Positions 1 through 4,409 of a stretch of DNA of 7,591 bases are shown here, one piece after another (position 1 is the first letter of the stretch; the number at the start of each line of letters is the position of its first letter). The notes beneath the pieces are model-generated. The model saw only the letters and a program-made list of their open reading frames with translations. It ran no database searches and was not told where the DNA came from. The DNA is taken from the NCBI GenBank assembly GCA_030638385.1, contig DAOWES010000106.1:1-7591 (forward strand), written 5' to 3'. The position numbers and the translations under genes are program-made. The stretch is from Candidatus Cloacimonadota bacterium (lineage in GTDB: Bacteria > Cloacimonadota > Cloacimonadia > Cloacimonadales > TCS61).

Positions 1-187
1 AACTTAAATGCTTATGCTCTTGCGGAGATTTACCGGTGAGAATGGTGGGTATGGCTGTGCAAGAGTAGCCAAATTGCATTTTTGCCGGATATCTGTGTGG
101 AAATTTATCTCCTAAAAAATTGTACTTATTCACAATCTCCCAACCCAATGCATCAATAAACATAAAAACATAAACTTTTTTCGTCAT
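1..187 (-). CDS. Alkaline phosphatase superfamily protein (type I phosphodiesterase/nucleotide pyrophosphatase-like), N-terminal fragment
   Basis: Only the first 62 codons are in the window; the gene continues past the left edge. The protein starts MTKKVYVFMFIDALGWEIV, a beta strand ending in Asp12. In the alkaline phosphatase/phosphodiesterase superfamily such an early Asp is a metal ligand. Residues 39-52 (FGYSCTAIPTILTG) followed by KSPQEH match the conserved nucleophile region of this superfamily, where a Ser or Thr lies about ten residues before the TG; Ser42 or Thr44 would be the nucleophile. There is no signal peptide before the catalytic strand, so the visible part looks cytoplasmic. 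The ATG at 187-185 is chosen because an AAGGAGAG Shine-Dalgarno lies 9 bases upstream (204-197). The gene is divergent from the glycerophosphotransferase operon. Superfamily members include phosphodiesterases, phosphoglycerol transferases and phosphomutases, so the exact reaction cannot be given from this fragment. Confidence 0.75.
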   Translation of the reverse strand, partial: MTKKVYVFMFIDALGWEIVNKYNFLGDKFPHRYPAKMQFGYSCTAIPTILTGKSPQEHKHLS

Positions 188-343
188 TACTCCCGACTCT
201 CCTTGGAAATTATTTTTAGAGAAGCAAAAATGTTCGAGCAAAGGTCTTAGTCAATAAATAATATTATGCCAAACTCGAAAAGTTTCAAATAGCAAAATTA
301 CGCATCTTAATGCGCCACAAAAGAGATACGAATGTAGATTATC

Positions 344-372
344 TTGACGCTATTTTCTACTTTTTTTATCTA
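344..372 (+). promoter_or_regulatory. Possible sigma70-type promoter (weak)
   Basis: TTGACG at 344-349 is a good -35 box and TATCTA at 367-372 is a poor -10 box, separated by 17 bases. It lies over 300 bases from the transferase start, and two hairpin repeats follow it, so it may not drive that gene. The region is AT-rich and chance matches are likely. Confidence 0.22.
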
Positions 373-420
373 AATTTTGTTTTAATGAGTTTTGCAAAAT
401 TGAGTGTTTTGTAAAACCTC

Positions 421-449
421 ACCCTGGCCCTCTCCTGCGAGGAGAGGGG
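421..449. repeat. REP-like GC-rich hairpin
   Basis: CCCTCTCCT at 428-436 and AGGAGAGGG at 440-448 form a perfect 9-bp stem with a GCG loop, preceded by CCTCACCCTGG. It is much more GC-rich than its surroundings. The wording (CCTCACCC, GGCCCTCTCC, GGAGAGGG) is like hairpin repeats dispersed in many bacterial genomes. It is not followed by a T run on either strand, so an intrinsic terminator is unlikely. Confidence 0.65.
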
Positions 450-493
450 AAATTGGGAAGAAGTAATGGCTTTGATCGAAATCCTCAAATGCG

Positions 494-627
494 GTCATCC
501 TGAGCCGTTGAATGCGTAGTTTTTTACAAAAAACAGCATTGGAGACGAAGGATATTGCAAAATAAGAAGTTAAAGACTTCTTCCCCGATAAATCGGGGCT
601 AAGAATGACAAATTTCTCTTTTTTAGG
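494..627 (+). repeat. Dispersed hairpin repeat, copy A (GTCATCCTGAG family)
   Basis: The element opens with GTCATCCTGAGCC (494-506), continues with GGAGACGAAGGAT (541-553) and a GCAAAATAAGAAGTTAAAGA loop segment (558-577), and ends near AATGAC (604-609). A tail at 605-627 contains a run of six T. A sub-hairpin at 583-598 pairs CCCCGAT with ATCGGGG. Compared with copy B (4314-4404), the first arm is interrupted by about 34 bases (507-540), which themselves fold (ATGC 512-515 with GCAT 536-539; GTTTTTT 519-525 with AAAAAAC 528-534). The 23 bases at 605-627 are an exact reverse complement of 4314-4336. Confidence 0.75.
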
Positions 628-650
628 AATTCATCAAACAAAAGATTAAA

Positions 651-678
651 TTATCAATTTTGCAGAACTCATTATAAA
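651..678 (+). promoter_or_regulatory. Possible promoter of the transferase operon
   Basis: TTATCA at 651-656 and TATAAA at 673-678 are spaced by 16 bases and match sigma70-type boxes at 4 of 6 and 5 of 6 positions. The transcript would start near 685, just before the AAAGGAG ribosome binding site (687-693), giving a very short leader. The region is AT-rich, so this is suggestive only. Confidence 0.35.
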
Positions 679-698
679 TTTCGATCAAAGGAGAATTG

Positions 699-1859
699 AT
701 GAAAAGATTATTTAAATTGCTGATAAGACCAACCTATTTTTTTAAAATGGTGTCTTATAATTTAGAAATGATAATTTCAAAGTATAAGCAAAATAAGACA
801 ATTGTTTATAATCTTCATCAAGACTATTTTTATGATATTTTTGAGACCATTTACGCACAGCTAAAAACTAATCCCCGCCTAAAAATATATTTCTCATATT
901 TAGAAGGCAATGCCCCATTAAAAAGCTATTTGGAAAATAAAATTGAAAAAAAATATCTCATATCTTCGCTCATTTCTCCCTATATAAATTTTGATATGTA
1001 TATCTGCCCGGAAGTTAATGGGCCCAATTTCCCTATCCATCTTTTCAAAACAAAAAAAGTTGAAATTTATCACGGTAGCGGAACATATAATTTGTATTCT
1101 AAAGCAGATGTTTTAAATAAATTTGATATCCATTTTGCCATCGGTCCCAAATTTAATGAATTTATCGATTTTGCTTATAAAGACAAAAAGAGAAAGCCTA
1201 AAATCTATAATGTAGGCTATCCCAAACTAGATATTCTTCTAAGAAAAAACAATTTAACAAATGAACTTCGAAAGCTATATAAAATTGATAAGAGAAAAAC
1301 GGTTTTATATGCTCCCCATTGGAATGAATTTAGTTCTCTCCATTTTTTCCAAGAAGCTTTTTTGAAAAGTTTGGCTAAACTGGATATCCAAATATTAATC
1401 AAACCACATAATTATCTTTATACCCAGTATCCACAAGACAATTGGCTTAATAGATTTGAAAAACTCGCTGATAATTTCGAGAATATTTCTTTCATTAAAA
1501 GACCAAACACACAAGAGTTATATCCGCTTGCCGATATGATGATAACAGATACGGGTACAACGGCAGCTTTGGAATTTTGTATAATGGGAAAACCTCTTTT
1601 AATATACTGCAATGAAGCTTGGTTTGAAAATAATAATCATAGTGAAGTTGAGCGAGATCTTTGTAATTTAGCAATCAGCTTCCAATCAGCAGAAGAGCTT
1701 AACCAGAAAATTTCTCTGATAATTCAGAATGAAAATATAGCAGAGTTAAAAAATCAGAAAGAATTGCAAAAAGAGATTGTTAGCAAATATTTATATCCAC
1801 CGGGAGAAGGAACCTCAAAAGCAATATCAGCAATATTAACGGAATTGGAGTTAGATTAA
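699..1859 (+). CDS. CDP-glycerol glycerophosphotransferase family protein (TagB/TagF-like), paralogue 1
   Basis: This 386-residue protein looks like a GT-B fold enzyme of the family that moves glycerol phosphate or a related polyol phosphate from a CDP donor to a glycan or teichoic-acid-like acceptor. Visible family landmarks are YHGSG (124-128), GYPKLD (173-178), VLYAPHWN (202-209), LIKPH (233-237) and LADMMITDTGTTAALEF (277-293) followed by KPLLIY (298-303). In characterised members the His in HG and the His in KPH are important for activity; both are present. The usual TDYSS donor-binding wording is replaced by TDTGT. The N-terminus is hydrophobic and basic, fitting peripheral membrane attachment. 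ATG 699 is preferred over an in-frame TTG at 696 because AAAGGAG (687-693) is 5 bases from the ATG but only 2 from the TTG, and the paralogue downstream also begins MKRL. It is the first gene of the operon. The exact donor and acceptor are unknown. Confidence 0.85.
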   Translation: MKRLFKLLIRPTYFFKMVSYNLEMIISKYKQNKTIVYNLHQDYFYDIFETIYAQLKTNPRLKIYFSYLEGNAPLKSYLENKIEKKYLISSLISPYINFDMYICPEVNGPNFPIHLFKTKKVEIYHGSGTYNLYSKADVLNKFDIHFAIGPKFNEFIDFAYKDKKRKPKIYNVGYPKLDILLRKNNLTNELRKLYKIDKRKTVLYAPHWNEFSSLHFFQEAFLKSLAKLDIQILIKPHNYLYTQYPQDNWLNRFEKLADNFENISFIKRPNTQELYPLADMMITDTGTTAALEFCIMGKPLLIYCNEAWFENNNHSEVERDLCNLAISFQSAEELNQKISLIIQNENIAELKNQKELQKEIVSKYLYPPGEGTSKAISAILTELELD

Positions 1860-3001
1860 TGACACAGAGAATATCATCACAACAACGCGATTTACGGATT
1901 GATTTTTTCAGAGGTCTCTCACTTTTGTTAATTGTGGCAAATCACATCGATCTATTTTCACAAAAATTTTATTTTAAATTTTCCTTAAAATGGCTTCAAC
2001 CAGGCTTTTCCGACGCAGCTGAGATATTCGTATTTTTATCAGGTTATGTTTACGGAATTGTCTATTTCAAATATTTAAATAATAATGATTTTGGAAAATT
2101 ATACTTTAAGTCTTTTTATCGATTTGTTCAGCTCTATTTTGTAAATATTTTTACTTTATTTATCATTTTGGCAATTTATGGTTTATTCAAAACATATATA
2201 GATCCAAATCTTATTGCTGCGGGTGGAGTAGCACATTTTTTTCAAAATCCTCAATCTTCATCAATATTTGCGATCTTGATGATTTATGCACCAGCCCTTA
2301 TAAATGTGTTACCATTATATATGCTATTGCTTTTAGTTATGCCTTTTTATTTAAAATTAATGAAAAAGAAGATGTGGTTAGCTTTGGCAATTTCGTTCGT
2401 CATCTATCTTCTCCCTCATTTTTTCAGTTGGCTAAACCTGCCGGCCTATCCTTTTGCTTCCGGAGAAAAATATCCCTGGAGCCGGGGCTGGGCTTTCAAT
2501 CCATTTGTTTGGCAATTTCTATTTTTACTCGGTATGATTATTTCCATTTCATTAAAATACAAAGATCTGAAAATTCCTCGAAATAGAATTCTCATCACTT
2601 TAGCTATTATTATTTTGGCGCTATCAACAATCCCCAGAATTACTTTTATTTTACAAAAGTTTGGTATGATGAATACAAATTGGATAGGAAAAATTCCCTT
2701 CACTGCCAAGAAAACTCTAGCTCCGTTCAGGCTCATTCACTTCTTCTCACTTGCCTATCTTATATCAATAATCTTTCCTGTGGATCATAGATTATTCAAA
2801 AATAAATTTGCTAAACCAATAATAAAATGTGGCCAACATTCTTTGGAAGTATTCAGCTTTGGAATTATCCTTACCTACACCAGCTACTACCTTTTGATAA
2901 TTCTAGGAATCTCAGAATTCAAATATTATCTGCTAACAATTATTAGCTGGATCTTTATGCTTTATTGGGGTCAATACCTTGCTTGGAAAAAAAAAATATA
3001 A
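1859..3001 (+). CDS. OpgC-like polytopic membrane acyltransferase
   Basis: This 380-residue membrane protein resembles OpgC, which in proteobacteria succinylates periplasmic glucans; the family belongs with acyltransferase-3-type enzymes. The N-terminus carries RIDFFRGLSLLL, and Arg18 and His29 are spaced exactly as the R-x10-H motif of acyltransferase-3 proteins. FSDAAEIFVFLSGYVYG (50-66) is a typical OpgC signature. The rest is a series of about ten hydrophobic segments, with loops rich in Pro and aromatics, ending in WKKKI. Length is normal for the family, so it looks intact. The ATG overlaps the previous stop by one base (TAATG, 1857-1861), with GGAG 8 bases upstream, so it is translationally coupled. 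Its place between two glycerophosphotransferase-like genes suggests that it acylates the same surface glycan; the acyl group (succinyl, acetyl or other) is not visible. An A10 run (2987-2996) lies just before the stop. Confidence 0.85.
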   Translation: MTQRISSQQRDLRIDFFRGLSLLLIVANHIDLFSQKFYFKFSLKWLQPGFSDAAEIFVFLSGYVYGIVYFKYLNNNDFGKLYFKSFYRFVQLYFVNIFTLFIILAIYGLFKTYIDPNLIAAGGVAHFFQNPQSSSIFAILMIYAPALINVLPLYMLLLLVMPFYLKLMKKKMWLALAISFVIYLLPHFFSWLNLPAYPFASGEKYPWSRGWAFNPFVWQFLFLLGMIISISLKYKDLKIPRNRILITLAIIILALSTIPRITFILQKFGMMNTNWIGKIPFTAKKTLAPFRLIHFFSLAYLISIIFPVDHRLFKNKFAKPIIKCGQHSLEVFSFGIILTYTSYYLLIILGISEFKYYLLTIISWIFMLYWGQYLAWKKKI

Positions 3002-3024
3002 ACAATTAAAATTCGGAGATGATT

Positions 3025-4194
3025 ATGAAAAGATTATTGTTGCTACTTCTTAAACAGCCCTTTGCCGGCTTTAAGATTATTTTCTATTGGATATTAATAT
3101 TTTCTTTAAGAAAGAAGAAAACAAAAACGATTGTATATAATCTAAATCATGATTATTTTTATGATATTTTTTATCCTATTTATCGTGAACTGCAAAAGAC
3201 AGAAAATATTAAAGTTTATTTTTCCATAAATTTTCAAAACAAAAGCTTAGTTAATTATCTCCAAAACAAAGTAGCTAACAACTTCATAATCTCAAGCCAA
3301 ATATCTCCATTTATACCATTTGATCTTTTTATTTGTTCCGAAATTACAGGTCCGGATTTCCCTTTTAAACTTTTTAGAACAAAAAAATTAGAGACCTATC
3401 ATGGGAATGGGATATCGGGATTTTACGAGAAAAAAGATGTTTTAAACAGATTTGATATCCATTTTGCCATTGGCCCCAAATTTAATGAATTTATCGATTT
3501 TGCATACCAAAAAAAATCTAAAAAACCAACTGTGTATAATGTCGGATATCCCAAATTAGATCTTCTATTGGAAGAAAATGAATTAACTAAAAAGCTAAAA
3601 GAGTTGTATCATATTAAAGAGAGACCTACTGTACTTTATGCTCCTCACTGGAATCCATTTGGTTCATTACATACATTTGAAGATGAGATTATTAAAGTTC
3701 TAATGAAATATGATATAAATCTCTTAATAAAACCACATCACTATTTATATGCCAAATATCCGGAATTAAATTGGCAAAAGCGGCTAGCAGATTTAGCAAA
3801 AGAATCTTCAAATATTACGATTATCGAGCGACCAAATACTCAAGAATTATACCCTCTTGCCGATATGATGATAAGCGATACCGGAACATCGGCCCCTTTT
3901 GAATTTTGTTTGTTGCAAAAGCCATTATTTGTTTTTAAGAACGATCGCTGGTTTGAAAATGAAACGGAAGCTTATGAAGAAAAGCGCATTTTAGAAGCTT
4001 CAATCTGTTTTGAGAATATTGAAAATTTCCAAGAGCTTATTGCTGAATATTTAAATGAATCTTCTCAAATGCGAGCATTAATTCACAACCAGCAAAAGAA
4101 GCAAAAAGAATTAATCGACGAATTACTTTATAATCCGGGAAAAGCAACTCCCAAAGCTGTAGAAGCTATTCAAATAGAGCTAGGTCTAAAATAG
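3025..4194 (+). CDS. CDP-glycerol glycerophosphotransferase family protein (TagB/TagF-like), paralogue 2
   Basis: This 389-residue protein is a paralogue of the product of 699-1859; by eye about half the residues are identical, collinear from end to end. Landmarks are YHGNG (125-129), DIHFAIGPKFNEF (143-155), GYPKLD (174-179), VLYAPHWN (203-210), LIKPH (234-238) and LADMMISDTGTSAPFEF (278-294), so both expected His residues are kept. Residues 4-28 are strongly hydrophobic, with runs of Leu and aromatics, and probably associate with the inner face of the membrane. ATG 3025 is preferred over the in-frame ATG at 3019: GGAG (3015-3018) directly abuts 3019 but is 6 bases from 3025, and the start MKRL then matches the paralogue. 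It follows the acyltransferase stop by 23 bases in the same operon. Two related but diverged transferases suggest sequential steps (primer and polymerase, as with TagB and TagF) or different acceptors; this is inference. Confidence 0.85.
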   Translation: MKRLLLLLLKQPFAGFKIIFYWILIFSLRKKKTKTIVYNLNHDYFYDIFYPIYRELQKTENIKVYFSINFQNKSLVNYLQNKVANNFIISSQISPFIPFDLFICSEITGPDFPFKLFRTKKLETYHGNGISGFYEKKDVLNRFDIHFAIGPKFNEFIDFAYQKKSKKPTVYNVGYPKLDLLLEENELTKKLKELYHIKERPTVLYAPHWNPFGSLHTFEDEIIKVLMKYDINLLIKPHHYLYAKYPELNWQKRLADLAKESSNITIIERPNTQELYPLADMMISDTGTSAPFEFCLLQKPLFVFKNDRWFENETEAYEEKRILEASICFENIENFQELIAEYLNESSQMRALIHNQQKKQKELIDELLYNPGKATPKAVEAIQIELGLK

Positions 4195-4195
4195 C

Positions 4196-4230
4196 ATCAT
4201 TTACTTCTGCGCAAAATGATCCAATATTTT
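4196..4230 (+). terminator. Possible weak terminator of the transferase operon
   Basis: One base after the stop codon, ATCATTT (4196-4202) pairs with AAATGAT (4214-4220) over an 11-base loop, followed by CCAATATTTT. The stem is AT-rich and the T run is short and delayed, so it would be a weak intrinsic terminator at best. Confidence 0.3.
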
Positions 4231-4274
4231 CGGGCTGCTAAAAGCCAAAATAAGATGGTCAAAACCACGAATAA

Positions 4275-4313
4275 ATAAAAAAGGTTAGCCGCAATATATT
4301 GCAAACTAACCTT
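4275..4313 (-). terminator. Intrinsic terminator for the LruC lipoprotein gene
   Basis: AAGGTTAG (4281-4288) pairs with CTAACCTT (4306-4313), and inside it GCAATATATTGC (4291-4302) is a perfect 12-base palindrome, giving a two-tier hairpin. On the minus strand the stem is followed by a T run (complement of the A run at 4277-4282), the classic terminator layout. On the plus strand no T run follows. It lies about 100 bases past the lipoprotein stop. Confidence 0.7.
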
Positions 4314-4404
4314 CCTAAAAAAGAGAAATTTGTCATCTTGAGCGGAGACGAAAGATAGTGCAAGATAAGAAGTTAAAGAATCCTTCGTCTCCGCTCAGGA
4401 TGAC
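4314..4404 (-). repeat. Dispersed hairpin repeat, copy B (GTCATCCTGAG family)
   Basis: The 25 bases at 4332-4356 (GTCATCTTGAGCGGAGACG, then AAAGAT) and the 25 at 4380-4404 are inverted copies with only two mismatches, enclosing a 23-base loop. This is a far stronger hairpin than anything else in the window. A tail at 4314-4336 exactly matches, inverted, the tail of copy A (605-627). The hairpin ends 5 bases from the lipoprotein stop codon, so it forms part of that gene's 3' untranslated RNA. On the minus strand the tail reads AAATTTCTCTTTTTT after the hairpin, which could help termination. Confidence 0.8.
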
Positions 4405-4409
4405 AGTAA

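Larger units (their letters stand above)
384..673. repeat. Pair of 20-bp inverted repeats enclosing a hairpin cluster
   Basis: The 20 bases at 384-403 (AATGAGTTTTGCAAAATTGA) match the reverse complement of 654-673 at 19 of 20 positions; the mismatch is at the ninth base. The pair encloses 250 bases that contain the two hairpin repeats at 421-449 and 494-627. The arrangement resembles the terminal inverted repeats of a small non-autonomous element, but I see no target-site duplication next to either end and no coding sequence inside. The right arm sits directly upstream of the first transferase and overlaps its candidate promoter. Confidence 0.6.
188..698. other. Divergent intergenic region rich in inverted repeats
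   Basis: These 511 bases separate two divergent genes, and I see no convincing coding frame. The left part (188-383) is plain AT-rich DNA: a small hairpin at 301-314 (CGCAT, loop CTTA, ATGCG), a possible minus-strand -35 (TTGACT, complement of 249-254) without a good -10, and a weak plus-strand promoter at 344-372. The right part (384-698) is a patchwork of hairpin repeats, listed separately, ending in a plausible promoter and the ribosome binding site of the first transferase. Confidence 0.7.

Noticed and set aside
494..627. CRISPR array or riboswitch in the repeat-rich intergenic region
   Set aside because: There is no regular direct repeat with unique spacers and no known riboswitch core; the structure is explained by inverted hairpin repeats.
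699..1859. Assigning tagB or tagF as a gene name
   Set aside because: The enzymes show the family landmarks but an altered donor loop, and no other teichoic-acid genes are in view, so a specific symbol is not justified.
4227..4250. Hairpin GGCT/AGCC flanked by TTTT and AAAA as a bidirectional terminator
   Set aside because: The GC stem is only four pairs and the T run is on the wrong side of the stem for termination on either strand.
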